A stretch of DNA of 64,000 bases, taken from an uncultured Eubacteriales bacterium. GTDB taxonomy: Bacteria > Bacillota > Clostridia > Oscillospirales > UBA644. The notes below the pieces were generated by a model that had not been told where the DNA came from, did not search any database, and worked only from the letters and a program-made list of their open reading frames with translations. Each line of letters begins with the position of its first letter. Position 1 is the stretch's first letter. The stretch covers positions 1 through 64,000 of the forward strand of contig CAJLLT010000004.1 in assembly GCA_905207625.1 (NCBI GenBank), given 5' to 3'. Of this stretch, positions 25,134 to 33,500 are shown one piece after another. Position numbers and translations under genes: made by a program.

Positions 25134-26480
25134 TTATATAACCTCGATTCCGAGAATTTTGCAAAGATACTTCATTCTGCGCTCATTCTGATCAGGATCA
25201 CCGTAAGCGATTATGTAATGCTGGCACATAACCTTTTCGGCGAAATCTTCCACATCGGGCATAATTATTTCAAGACCGGGCAGCTGCGGAGCCGGCTGAG
25301 CCCATCCGCATTCCTCCCACTTGCGGGGAGTAACGCCCTTACCCTTGACAATATGCATCACATATCTGTCGCCCACGGAGCCGAGACGGAACATGGTTAC
25401 GTCACCGGTGCGGACCTTGGACACGTTGAGAATACCTTCGGAAAGCTCGCCGAAAGCGGCGGGCATAACGGTGACTTCTCCGTCAACCACCTCTGCGGGA
25501 ACGAAATCCGGAACACCCGCAAGGACTCTGTCCTCAAAGAACTCGTAGAATTCAAGATATGCGCCCACCTGGCCGGTGAGGAAATGAACCATCATCTGTG
25601 TAACGCAACCCAAAGAGTCGTTTTCGGGAACGGTGCAGACGTGCTCATTATCCGAAAGGAGCATGAATATGGGAGCCGGAGGGAAGCCGCACAGTTTCTT
25701 CATTCCGTCAACGTCCTTCAGGGACACTGCGGTATAGCCACGCTCGTCGATAATGCTCTTTATGGCAAGATAATATCCGGCAGCCTTCATTTTGCTCTCG
25801 GTCTGCGCGGGACGGAGAAATTTCCAGTCCATTTTTTCCACAATAACACGCTGTTTTGCCGCATCGTTTATCTTGCGGTAACGCTGTTCCACTTCAAGCA
25901 GTTCAAAGGTCTCTATTTCGGGACCCACAACGCGTTTCAGGGACGCACCGTCATAGAGAGTACCGTAAAGGTTCATATCACGGTAGCCGCCCATTCCGGC
26001 TTTGGCGGAGCGAAGCTGTTTTGCGGCTTCGGCAGCGGCGCAGAAGTCAAGGACTTTCTGAACGTTGCTGGGTTTGCCGATAATGTCATAGATGTAAGTA
26101 AACTTATATCCGAGATCCGCAAAGGTCTTTCTGAGAGCGGTGGTTCCGGCCTGATCGGCGGTTGTAACGGTACGGTCGCCCTCGGTCCAGCCGCAGAGAC
26201 CCCACAGGACCATGGGAATATGCTTGAAATTTTCCGTAACTTTTACTACGGCATGGGTGGGTATCCAACCGGCGATGCAGACTACAAGAACGTCGAATTC
26301 CTTTTCCTTGAGGGCAGCAACGGCGGCTTTGATATCTTTTTCCTCGTAGTCGTCTGTTATGGGATAAACGGTAGTAACAAGGTCATCCGCAGGAAGGCTT
26401 TCGGCAGCAGCCTTGCATTTTCTAATAAGGACTTCTTTCGGAGTATTTACCTCTCCGAAGCCCGCAAAAGCAATTTTCAT
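25134..26480 (-). CDS. L-fucose/L-arabinose isomerase-like protein
   Basis: A 448-residue protein with the two-domain layout of the fucose/arabinose isomerase superfamily. The N-terminal Rossmann-like part has VVCIAGWIPTHAV near residue 70 and VLWGLCGWTEGDRTV near 95. The C-terminal domain has the acidic and His residues expected for metal binding in the second half (AYLEFYEFFEDRV near 315, MCQHYIIAYGD near 420). The sequence is divergent from FucI and AraA, and the substrate is open. The fifth of six genes when read from the 3' end, it lies just after the FGGY kinase. Confidence 0.75.
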   Translation of the reverse strand: MKIAFAGFGEVNTPKEVLIRKCKAAAESLPADDLVTTVYPITDDYEEKDIKAAVAALKEKEFDVLVVCIAGWIPTHAVVKVTENFKHIPMVLWGLCGWTEGDRTVTTADQAGTTALRKTFADLGYKFTYIYDIIGKPSNVQKVLDFCAAAEAAKQLRSAKAGMGGYRDMNLYGTLYDGASLKRVVGPEIETFELLEVEQRYRKINDAAKQRVIVEKMDWKFLRPAQTESKMKAAGYYLAIKSIIDERGYTAVSLKDVDGMKKLCGFPPAPIFMLLSDNEHVCTVPENDSLGCVTQMMVHFLTGQVGAYLEFYEFFEDRVLAGVPDFVPAEVVDGEVTVMPAAFGELSEGILNVSKVRTGDVTMFRLGSVGDRYVMHIVKGKGVTPRKWEECGWAQPAPQLPGLEIIMPDVEDFAEKVMCQHYIIAYGDPDQNERRMKYLCKILGIEVI

Positions 26481-26501
26481 CGGTATTCCCCTTTCGTTTT
26501 T

Positions 26502-27896
26502 TCAGTTAAGTTTGTTGTCAAGTTTTTTATAGTTTTCGTAAACGAAACTCATATCCGTTCCGGAGGGACAGTACTCCTTGTCCGTTCCGATGTCCGCACA
26601 GGCTTTTTCCACGGACTTGAATGCGCCGACGCCAACGGCGGCAAGAATAGCAGAACCGAGGCAGGCTGTTTCCTTATTTTTCAGAGTCACAAGCCTTTTT
26701 CCGGTAATATCGGCTTTTATTCCGCACCACAGAGGGCTTGAAGCCCCTCCGCCCATGGCCCGGATCTCGTCAATATCCATGTTGATATACTCAAGGTTAT
26801 CCTTAAGCATACACGCCACACCCTCAAGCAATGCCCTTACGGCATGGGCTCGGGTATGGGCAAGGGTAAACCCGTAAAATCCGCCCCGGGCTTCGGGATT
26901 ATACTTGGGCATAGTGGAGCCGCAAAGATGCGGAAGCATCACCAACCCTCCGCTTCCCGCGGGAACCTCCGAAGCGATCTCATCGAGCTGTGCAAAAGAA
27001 AATGACTCTGCAAAATTGTTCCTGAACCATTTCAGCGCCATTCCCGCCGCAGGGGTCCAGAGCACAAGACTGTATTTATTGTTGAAGTTGTAATGACACG
27101 GGATTATGCTGTCGGGTCTGTATTCGGGGATATTGTTGCAGGGAACGAAGAGAACCATGGCGGTTCCTGTCATCTCGCTCATCATACCCTCACGGATAAC
27201 GCCCGCGCCGATAGCTCCGGCTATCTGGTCCATAGCACCGGTAACAACGGATATCCCGTTATATTCCCCTATCTTTACGGCACTGTCCGTAAGTTGAGGC
27301 AACTGAGAACGGTTAATGCCGATAAAATCAAGCATTTCGTCCCACCAATCTCCGCGGGTAATATCAAAATATATTGTGGAGGACTGCAATGTTTTTTCGG
27401 TAACAAACCTACCCGTAAGCTTGAACAGTATCCAGTCCTCAAGAAGGAATACTTTCTTTGTTTTTGCGAAAATCTCCGGCAGATTCTGCCTTACCCAAAG
27501 CATTTTGCAGGCAGGCCATGTCGCGGTGATCTCAGGCTGACCGGTAACTTCATATACACGTTTGCTTCCGAACCGGGCTTTGATCTGTTCAGCCTGTTCC
27601 GCCGCTCTGTTGTCAAGCCAGACTATGGCGTTGTGAAGAGGTTTTCCGTCTTCATCCGTCATTATAAGCGTCTCGCATTGGGTGTCTATTGCCATAGCGG
27701 TTATCTGTCTGTCACCGATACACTCATTTATGGCTTTCAGAAACAGGGTAAAATATTCTTCCGCGTCAAACTCCACCCTGTCCCCCTCGGTTATGAGGGT
27801 ATAGTCCACAAGTGAGGATGAGATCATATTTTTGTTTTCATCGAAAACAGCAGCCTTTATAGAAGTTGTTCCGATATCCGCGCCCAAAAAATACAT
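26502..27896 (-). CDS. FGGY-family carbohydrate kinase
   Basis: A 464-residue ATP-dependent sugar kinase of the FGGY family, closest in appearance to xylulokinase. The N-terminal phosphate loop is GADIGTTSIKAAVFD, the catalytic region VVTGAMDQIAGAIGAG near residue 218 contains the general base Asp, and RAMGGGASSPLWCGIKADITG near 385 is the C-terminal FGGY signature. It overlaps the ceramidase-like gene by one base and precedes the isomerase. It should phosphorylate the ketose made by that isomerase. Confidence 0.9.
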   Translation of the reverse strand: MYFLGADIGTTSIKAAVFDENKNMISSSLVDYTLITEGDRVEFDAEEYFTLFLKAINECIGDRQITAMAIDTQCETLIMTDEDGKPLHNAIVWLDNRAAEQAEQIKARFGSKRVYEVTGQPEITATWPACKMLWVRQNLPEIFAKTKKVFLLEDWILFKLTGRFVTEKTLQSSTIYFDITRGDWWDEMLDFIGINRSQLPQLTDSAVKIGEYNGISVVTGAMDQIAGAIGAGVIREGMMSEMTGTAMVLFVPCNNIPEYRPDSIIPCHYNFNNKYSLVLWTPAAGMALKWFRNNFAESFSFAQLDEIASEVPAGSGGLVMLPHLCGSTMPKYNPEARGGFYGFTLAHTRAHAVRALLEGVACMLKDNLEYINMDIDEIRAMGGGASSPLWCGIKADITGKRLVTLKNKETACLGSAILAAVGVGAFKSVEKACADIGTDKEYCPSGTDMSFVYENYKKLDNKLN

Positions 27897-29395
27897 TATT
27901 TATCTCCCCCGGAAAACATTTCATTTATTCCCGAAACCGTGGTTCTGACAAGAAGGTCTCCCCCTTCATGCCCAACGACCCCGCTTGACACATATGCCGA
28001 ATAATGACCGCCTTTTTCAGCCTTTTCCGTAGGCAGATAAGCGTCATTTCCGCAGGCAAGCTGAATAAGGAAAGTCTGCTGCGCGAAACTTCTGGCTCTG
28101 ATCACATTTCCGAAATCAAGGAACAGCTCGAAAGGATTTGTAGCAAAGGCGATATTTCCTATGCGGAGAATATGTATTTCAGCGTGATGAAGGTCCTGAC
28201 GTTGCTGCTGTTCGTACCTTGCCATGGTTCCGGCGTAAACGTGCATTGCGGCACTGTCAGAATAGTCAAACACGGTTTTTTCGCTGTTTTTTATGTATTC
28301 TCTGAGGTTTTTCTCCGCATCGTCCCTCTCGGCGACAGTTACCCGGCGAAGAGGAAGGGCAAGATCGATTATTTCGTGGCACAGAGGTATGTCGTTGCAC
28401 AGTCCGGACATATCCGTTTCATCAAAAACGGCTTCTATTTCCGAAGCAATACGTCTACCCACAGTCCATGTGCCTTTGACATCGAACATTGACGGATCCG
28501 CATTTCTCCTGTGGGGATTTGTACGTATAACGTTCGGATCGTCAATAGGGGTCTCGGGCTGAACCCACCGGATCATATCCCGGGGGCACTGGTCTCCGGC
28601 CGGAGCGCAGAGCCCCAGCAAAAACAGTCCCTGACCGAATGTATCTCTCAGGCGGCTTTTCACTTTTCCCCAATAATCGGAGGAAATATAGCTGCGCTGT
28701 TCAACTATCTGAGCCGGACAAGCCACATTTGCGACTATACCGGTAATGTGCTTTTCTTCATCGAAAAGGTATATCAGTTCAATACCGCTGTCATTTCCGC
28801 CCTCAAGTGCGGTAAAATTGGCGCTGTCCGTGTCACCCCACATTTTTGCGCTTCCGTCGTCATAGCATGTCCGGCGGCACATGCCGATCGCGGCTCTTCC
28901 GAAAGCGGGCTGCATATACGCAGGGCTGAGTTTTGACCACGCCGTACGCACGACCTCCGCGATTCTGTCCGCAAGAAATTCAAGAGCCTCGCCGTCACTC
29001 ATAACGCTGTCATCGGCGGTAACCTTTTCGGCATAATCCCGGTCCGCGGGAAGATAGCGGCGGAGCACATCCAGGGATGAAATCTCCCCCCCTTCCGAAA
29101 CGGTATATTGCAGAGAGGTATGGTCATGGGTCGCACTGAGAATAACCTTTTCAGGGTCAAGCCCATCGATCCCGGACAGGCGGCTCCTCACCCTTTTCAC
29201 GAGAGGAATATATACTCCCTCAAGATCGCAGGAACAGAAAACAACATGCTCGCTGCCGTCGCTGAGAGCGAGAGCGGTGGCAGTGACCGGAGTTTCCACA
29301 TATTCCGAAATACGTTCAAAAAACTGTCCCATAAGACGGACTTTTTTATCGGGTACAAGGCTTGTTTCAGCCCAGCCTGCAAGCAGTTTTCCCAT
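27896..29395 (-). CDS. Neutral/alkaline ceramidase-like protein
   Basis: A 499-residue protein with the N-terminal domain of neutral/alkaline ceramidases: it begins LLAGWAETSLVPDKKVRLMG, continues with ALALSDG and VFCSCDLEG, and has the zinc-type SATHDHTS with His90 and His92. No signal peptide is present, so it is probably cytosolic, unlike secreted ceramidases. The ATG at 29395 follows GGAGG by 6 bases; the longer frame to 29446 was rejected. As first gene of a sugar isomerase-kinase operon, it more likely hydrolyses an amide or ester of a sugar-like substrate than ceramide. That is inference. Confidence 0.75.
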   Translation of the reverse strand: MGKLLAGWAETSLVPDKKVRLMGQFFERISEYVETPVTATALALSDGSEHVVFCSCDLEGVYIPLVKRVRSRLSGIDGLDPEKVILSATHDHTSLQYTVSEGGEISSLDVLRRYLPADRDYAEKVTADDSVMSDGEALEFLADRIAEVVRTAWSKLSPAYMQPAFGRAAIGMCRRTCYDDGSAKMWGDTDSANFTALEGGNDSGIELIYLFDEEKHITGIVANVACPAQIVEQRSYISSDYWGKVKSRLRDTFGQGLFLLGLCAPAGDQCPRDMIRWVQPETPIDDPNVIRTNPHRRNADPSMFDVKGTWTVGRRIASEIEAVFDETDMSGLCNDIPLCHEIIDLALPLRRVTVAERDDAEKNLREYIKNSEKTVFDYSDSAAMHVYAGTMARYEQQQRQDLHHAEIHILRIGNIAFATNPFELFLDFGNVIRARSFAQQTFLIQLACGNDAYLPTEKAEKGGHYSAYVSSGVVGHEGGDLLVRTTVSGINEMFSGGDK

Positions 29396-29428
29396 ACTGA
29401 ACCTCCGGTAAATAAAGATATATTCTTC

Positions 29429-29465
29429 AATTGTTAATTGTACCATAATATCTCATTTTTGTCAA
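29429..29465 (-). promoter_or_regulatory. Promoter and operator of the carbohydrate operon
   Basis: On the minus strand TTGACA (29460-29465) and TACAAT (29437-29442) are 17 bases apart, a near-consensus sigma-A promoter. The palindrome CAATTGTTAATTG (29429-29441) overlaps the -10 and start point, the usual place for a repressor site. Confidence 0.7.
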
Positions 29466-29472
29466 TGAAATA

Positions 29473-29486
29473 TTTGTTAAAACAAA
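29473..29486. promoter_or_regulatory. Palindrome between divergent promoters
   Basis: TTTGTTAAAACAAA is a perfect 14-base inverted repeat lying between the two -35 elements (29460-29465 minus, 29495-29500 plus). It could bind a regulator acting on both directions. Confidence 0.4.
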
Positions 29487-29494
29487 ACCTGAGG

Positions 29495-29523
29495 TTGACT
29501 TTTCGGCGAAAAAGGTGTATAAT
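29495..29523 (+). promoter_or_regulatory. Consensus sigma-A promoter of the DUF6472 gene
   Basis: TTGACT (29495-29500) and a perfect TATAAT (29518-29523) are 17 bases apart, about 25 bases before the ATG. Confidence 0.75.
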
Positions 29524-29547
29524 GACATTAAAGAGGGGTGACGGACC

Positions 29548-29745
29548 ATGACAACGGATCAAAACGCTCAGCAGTCGCTGTGTCAGCGGTGTCTGTATTA
29601 CGACTTTGATGAGGAAAACGGACAGGATGGCTGCATGCTGTATCTTGATGAGGATGAAGCCGCGGCTCTTTACAGCAGAAAGCCGGCGCGCTGCCCGTAT
29701 TTCCGTGATTACGACGAATATAAAACCGTGAGAAAACAGAACTGA
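29548..29745 (+). CDS. DUF6472 family small protein
   Basis: A 65-residue acidic protein with four cysteines in two pairs: CQRCLYYDFDEE near residue 12, a central GCMLYLDEDE, and RCPYFRDYDEYKTVRKQN at the end. This is the pattern of DUF6472, a family common in Oscillospiraceae, whose function is unknown; the cysteines suggest a metal-binding or structural role. GAGGGG precedes the ATG by 9 bases. The gene stands alone between a strong promoter and a strong terminator, and is divergent from the ceramidase-like operon. Confidence 0.85.
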   Translation: MTTDQNAQQSLCQRCLYYDFDEENGQDGCMLYLDEDEAAALYSRKPARCPYFRDYDEYKTVRKQN

Positions 29746-29806
29746 ACAGAAAATGAGGTCCGGACACGTTCCGAAACATCGCAAAGAAGGCTGTTTTATT
29801 TATCCG

Positions 29807-29840
29807 AAAGGCACCTGACGTGGTTACGTCAGGTGCCTTT
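29807..29840. terminator. Bidirectional terminator
   Basis: A perfect 15-bp stem (AAAGGCACCTGACGT with ACGTCAGGTGCCTTT) closes on a GGTT tetraloop. It separates the convergent DUF6472 gene and the NUDIX-ended operon. Confidence 0.9.
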
Positions 29841-29853
29841 TGATTGATATGAA

Positions 29854-30471
29854 TCAGTCGAACTGAGTTTTCCAGTTTTCGGAGCGGTAAGCGCTGAAGC
29901 ACATCCGCACCTGTTCCTCATTGCACTTCTCCGTTGCAAGGCTCGGCAGCTCATCCTCGGAGAAATATTCCACTCCTACGGTCTCGCTGTTCTCCCGGAA
30001 ATCCCCTCCGAGTTCACGGCAAAGGTAGAATATCTTCACCACCCCGTAAGCATATGCCGGAGGATTGTGATTATCACGGTTCTGCACCGCAATGACGGAT
30101 TCAACGGAAACATTCCTTCCCGCCTCCTCCAATGTCTCCTTCACGGTATTGTCCACCGGAGACATAGTCACCTCGCACCAGCCTCCGGGCAAAGACCATC
30201 GTCCGTCGGCTTCATGAACAAGAAGTATCTTTCCGTCCCTGAATACTGCGGCACGGGTGTCCACTTTCGGAGTCTGATACCCGTAATCGGAGCAGAAAAG
30301 GGTCCTGACGGTCTCCAGAGGAAGTTCAGTCTTCAGCGCGATCATTTCCGCCGCAATCTCACGGATACGCTCGTAACGTTCCCTGTCATAAACATCCTTG
30401 CCGTAATGCAGTCCCGCCTGAGCAAGGCTTTGCAGTTCCACGGCATATCCGGTAATTTTATCCCTGTCCAT
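29854..30471 (-). CDS. NUDIX hydrolase with N-terminal helical domain
   Basis: A 205-residue NUDIX hydrolase of the subgroup with an N-terminal NUDIX_N helical region (about residues 5-65, rich in ALEL/YDRERY). The Nudix box begins GGWCEVTMSP and continues ETLEEAG near residue 115. The T/KE position reads VKETLEEAG, an accepted variant of REVxEExG. The ATG at 30471 follows GGGGTG by 9 bases. It is the last gene of the heptose-like operon. Relatives hydrolyse ADP-ribose or nucleotide sugars, which could be relevant to that pathway, but the substrate is not known. Confidence 0.85.
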   Translation of the reverse strand: MDRDKITGYAVELQSLAQAGLHYGKDVYDRERYERIREIAAEMIALKTELPLETVRTLFCSDYGYQTPKVDTRAAVFRDGKILLVHEADGRWSLPGGWCEVTMSPVDNTVKETLEEAGRNVSVESVIAVQNRDNHNPPAYAYGVVKIFYLCRELGGDFRENSETVGVEYFSEDELPSLATEKCNEEQVRMCFSAYRSENWKTQFD

Positions 30472-30492
30472 TTGTATATTCACCCCAGAAGA

Positions 30493-31416
30493 CTACTGTT
30501 GAAGTATCAGGGCAGCCGCACCGAGAAGCCCGGCATCGTAGCCCAGTTTTGTCATTTCAACCGGGGTATTCTGTGCCGAGGCAACGGCGTCCGATATAAG
30601 TCTGCGCCTTATTGCGGGCATCAGAAGATCGAGGCTGAGTGCGACTCCTCCCCCGATTATAACCTTTTCGGGATTGAAAAGGTTCACCGCACAGGCTATG
30701 GCTCTGCCCAGTCTGTCACCGGCGGTGTTCATTATTTCCAGCGCAACGGCATTGCCTTTCCGGGCAAGGTCGGCACATGTTTTCGCGTCAAAAACACCGC
30801 GGCACAAAGAGGCAAACTCCGGATCCGTCAGAGCAGCCTCCGCCGTCATTTTCCCGATCGCGGTACCGGAAGCATGGGCTTCGGCGCATCCGCGCTGTCC
30901 GCAGGAACACAGTCTTCCGTTCTCATATTCGACCTTGACATGCCCCAGTTCGCCGGCAACGTTTCCGTATCCGCGGCAAAGCTTTCCGTCTATGACGGGC
31001 GCTCCGCCGATCCCCGTTGATACTGTTACCCAAAAATGATTTTTCACTCCGCAGAAATACGTTTCCGCAATGGCACAGGCATTGACATCATTGTCCGCAC
31101 GGACGTTCCCGATCCCGGTCTTTTCGGCGAATATACGGCAAACCGGAACATTCCGCCATCCGGCAAAAGGCGCATAGATAAGGTTGCCGTTCCCGTCTGC
31201 CATTCCGGGCAAAGTTATACCAAGTCCGCTGACATCACGGGAGGATATGCCGGCTCTGTCAAAACACTCCTCAAGATGCGACACACAGGCATCAAAATGA
31301 GCGTTCATGTCCGACACTTCCGTAGGAAACTTCAGCTTTTGCAGGATATCACCGTTTTCGGTACAGACAGCGGCTACGGTCTTTGTTCCGCCCAGGTCTA
31401 TGGCTGCAACATACAT
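30493..31416 (-). CDS. ROK family sugar kinase
   Basis: A 307-residue ROK protein without the N-terminal helix-turn-helix of repressors, so a kinase rather than a regulator. It shows the ATP-binding AIDLGGTKT at the start, the catalytic RADNDVNACAIAE near residue 101, and the ROK zinc site CSCGQRGCAEAHASG near 171. It resembles glucokinase and N-acetylmannosamine kinase. It lies between the PfkB and NUDIX genes with gaps of 3 and 21 bases. The hexose or aminosugar substrate is not determined. Confidence 0.88.
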   Translation of the reverse strand: MYVAAIDLGGTKTVAAVCTENGDILQKLKFPTEVSDMNAHFDACVSHLEECFDRAGISSRDVSGLGITLPGMADGNGNLIYAPFAGWRNVPVCRIFAEKTGIGNVRADNDVNACAIAETYFCGVKNHFWVTVSTGIGGAPVIDGKLCRGYGNVAGELGHVKVEYENGRLCSCGQRGCAEAHASGTAIGKMTAEAALTDPEFASLCRGVFDAKTCADLARKGNAVALEIMNTAGDRLGRAIACAVNLFNPEKVIIGGGVALSLDLLMPAIRRRLISDAVASAQNTPVEMTKLGYDAGLLGAAALILQQ

Positions 31417-31419
31417 GAT

Positions 31420-32451
31420 TTACAGTGTTTTGAGTACCTCTGCCACCTGAGCGGGGGTAGCGGTACCGGTGCATCCGATCTGACGGATAGTGATAGATGA
31501 AACACAGGTTGCCATCATAGCGGCATTTTCCGGAGAAAGTCCGAGAACCATACCCAGAATAAGACCTGCTGAGGTTGCATCACCCGCACCGCATATATCT
31601 ATTTCGCCTTCAACGTGAACGGCGGGGACATGCTCTATTCCCTTTTCGTCAACAACGAGTATTCCCTTATCACCCAGGGTGACAAAGAGCATTCTGCCGT
31701 TTCTCTTCGCAATTTCGGCACCGCGTTTACGGATGAATTCCATATCAGAGGACTTGGAATCGTCCTCACCGCAGATGGTGGTAACAAACTCATGGTTATT
31801 GCATTTGATTATCACGCCACGGAACTCATCGGCAAAGGAGCGGGAGTCCGCATAGAATATCTTATCTTTCCTTGCCGCACCGAGTTTTGCAAGTTCATTT
31901 CTGACTCTGTCGGTAACAACGCCGAGATTTCTCTGGAAGAACTGATCGAGAATGATAACGGCGTCGGAACGTTCGATGGCTTTATTGAGATTCTCCAGAA
32001 GAGCGTCCTCCGTAGCTGCGGAAATAGGCTCAAAATTACGGAAGTCAAGACGGCTCATTTCCTGATATTTTCCGGAAGCATCTTTTCTCATAGGTTTGGT
32101 ATATGTGCTGGTGCAGGTCTGATTGTGGTCCGTCCTTACCATAAGCGAAGTATCAGCGCCGACTGCTTCAAGCTCACGCAGAAGCTCATACCCTTCCCCG
32201 TCATCCGCCGCAATACCCACACAGATTACCTGGGCGCCGAGGGCTCTGAGGTTATTTGTAATGGTTCCGGCAGCTCCGGCAAAGGTAGCCTTGCGGTGAA
32301 CCATGTACGCCGGAAGTCCGGTTTCCACGGAAATCTCATCACGGACGGGATCTATATAGAGATACTTGTCCAGGCAATAGTCACCGAAAACGGTGATACG
32401 GGCTTTTGAAGTGTCGCCGAGAACGGCGGAAATTTTATTCTTATCGGTCAT
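31420..32451 (-). CDS. PfkB carbohydrate kinase, HldE N-domain-like
   Basis: A 343-residue PfkB kinase most like the kinase half of HldE/RfaE, which phosphorylates D-glycero-beta-D-manno-heptose 7-phosphate at C1. Features are VFGDYCLDKYLYIDP near residue 20, GLPAYMVHRK with FAGAAGTITNNLRALGA around 50-65, and the anion hole plus base DICGAGDATSAG near 293. The nucleotidyltransferase half of HldE is missing. The ATG at 32451 follows ACGGAG by 7 bases. It is in one operon with a GmhA-HAD fusion, supporting a heptose-like substrate. Ribokinase or fructokinase activity is less likely but not excluded. Confidence 0.82.
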   Translation of the reverse strand: MTDKNKISAVLGDTSKARITVFGDYCLDKYLYIDPVRDEISVETGLPAYMVHRKATFAGAAGTITNNLRALGAQVICVGIAADDGEGYELLRELEAVGADTSLMVRTDHNQTCTSTYTKPMRKDASGKYQEMSRLDFRNFEPISAATEDALLENLNKAIERSDAVIILDQFFQRNLGVVTDRVRNELAKLGAARKDKIFYADSRSFADEFRGVIIKCNNHEFVTTICGEDDSKSSDMEFIRKRGAEIAKRNGRMLFVTLGDKGILVVDEKGIEHVPAVHVEGEIDICGAGDATSAGLILGMVLGLSPENAAMMATCVSSITIRQIGCTGTATPAQVAEVLKTL

Positions 32452-32468
32452 TTTATTTCTCCGTATCG

Positions 32469-32505
32469 CAAAGAGCATATAGCGTATTGCGCCGTATGCT
32501 CTTTG
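32469..32505 (-). other. Intercistronic hairpin before the PfkB gene
   Basis: A perfect 11-bp stem (CAAAGAGCATA with TATGCTCTTTG) around a 15-base loop in the 64-bp gap between the two genes. No T-run follows, so mRNA stabilisation or processing is more likely than termination. Confidence 0.55.
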
Positions 32506-32515
32506 TCAGTTTATT

Positions 32516-33499
32516 TCAGTCTTTCGTATCTATTTTCACTATCTCACGGGCAAGGTTTGTAACGGTCTGCTTGTGATCGCCCTTGAAATAATAGCTTGTT
32601 CCGCCTTCGGCGGCATTCTTTACGAGAACGTTTCTCCAGGGTCTGTAGTAGAATCTGGGGTCGGATTCCGCCTGTGCGGGAGTAACAAATCCCTGACTCT
32701 GATCGATGTCAATCAGGTCAAAAGCGGCCGTGGTTATGTTCCCGATCTTTTTACCTTCATTTTCCGCGGCATTGCGTGCCATATCCAGAGCATTGAGGAA
32801 TACCTCGGGTCCGGCGATGGCTGAACCGAAGTTCAGGAACACACCGTGATCGATTCCGGATACACTGTTGGCATAAATGAGGAAATCACGGTAGGATGCG
32901 GCGCCCATGTTTTCGCCGACACAGTTGGGGTGTTCATGAACTATATCATTTCCCACGCCGATATGAACGGTGCAGGGTACCTGCAGGTGATAGCCCATCG
33001 CAAGGACACTCTTCTCCCTGTAGGGGAAATTGTTTTCCCAGATATACTTACCGATGCTTTCACCCCAGCCGAGACCTTCCTTTGCGCCGGCGTTTATCGC
33101 ATCGTTGACGATACCGGTTTCCTTCCAGAGTCCGAACTGACCTTCGCTTATGTACTTTGCAACACTTTCGCAGGTATTGCCGATCATCGCGAACTCAAAG
33201 TCATGTATGGAACCCGCGCCGTTGGTGGCAAAGTGGGTTATCAGTCCCCTTTTCATCAGATCGATCATAAACATTCCGTTTCCTGTACGGATAACATGTG
33301 CGCCGTACATCATGATAACGGAAGCGTCATATTTGCGTCTAGCATCCACAACAGCCTGAGCCAGCGGATGGATATTGGGGTTGTCGTAAGCGGGGATCTC
33401 ATCGTTGAGATCTTTGATTATGCTTATGTTTATATCGTGAATACGTTCGTTAAGGGGAAGTATATTGAGCTTGGAACGGTCAAACTGTTTGAAAGACAT
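32516..33499 (-). CDS. Deoxyhypusine-synthase-like protein, paralogue 1
   Basis: A 327-residue protein that resembles the deoxyhypusine synthase fold family. The block MKRGLITHFATNGAGSIHDFE near residue 82-102 parallels the NAD-binding TTGANLVHD segment of that family, and VFLNFGSAIAGPEVFLNALD near 215 is a further strongly conserved stretch. I cannot place the catalytic lysine that true deoxyhypusine synthase uses, and bacteria lack eIF5A, so the reaction is unknown. It is about 45-50% identical by eye to its neighbour. It probably acts in the heptose-like pathway of this operon. Confidence 0.6.
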   Translation of the reverse strand: MSFKQFDRSKLNILPLNERIHDINISIIKDLNDEIPAYDNPNIHPLAQAVVDARRKYDASVIMMYGAHVIRTGNGMFMIDLMKRGLITHFATNGAGSIHDFEFAMIGNTCESVAKYISEGQFGLWKETGIVNDAINAGAKEGLGWGESIGKYIWENNFPYREKSVLAMGYHLQVPCTVHIGVGNDIVHEHPNCVGENMGAASYRDFLIYANSVSGIDHGVFLNFGSAIAGPEVFLNALDMARNAAENEGKKIGNITTAAFDLIDIDQSQGFVTPAQAESDPRFYYRPWRNVLVKNAAEGGTSYYFKGDHKQTVTNLAREIVKIDTKD

Positions 33500-33500
33500 T

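Noticed and set aside
25218..26741. A 507-codon plus-strand open frame
   Set aside because: Antisense to the isomerase and kinase genes and lacking any recognisable protein pattern.
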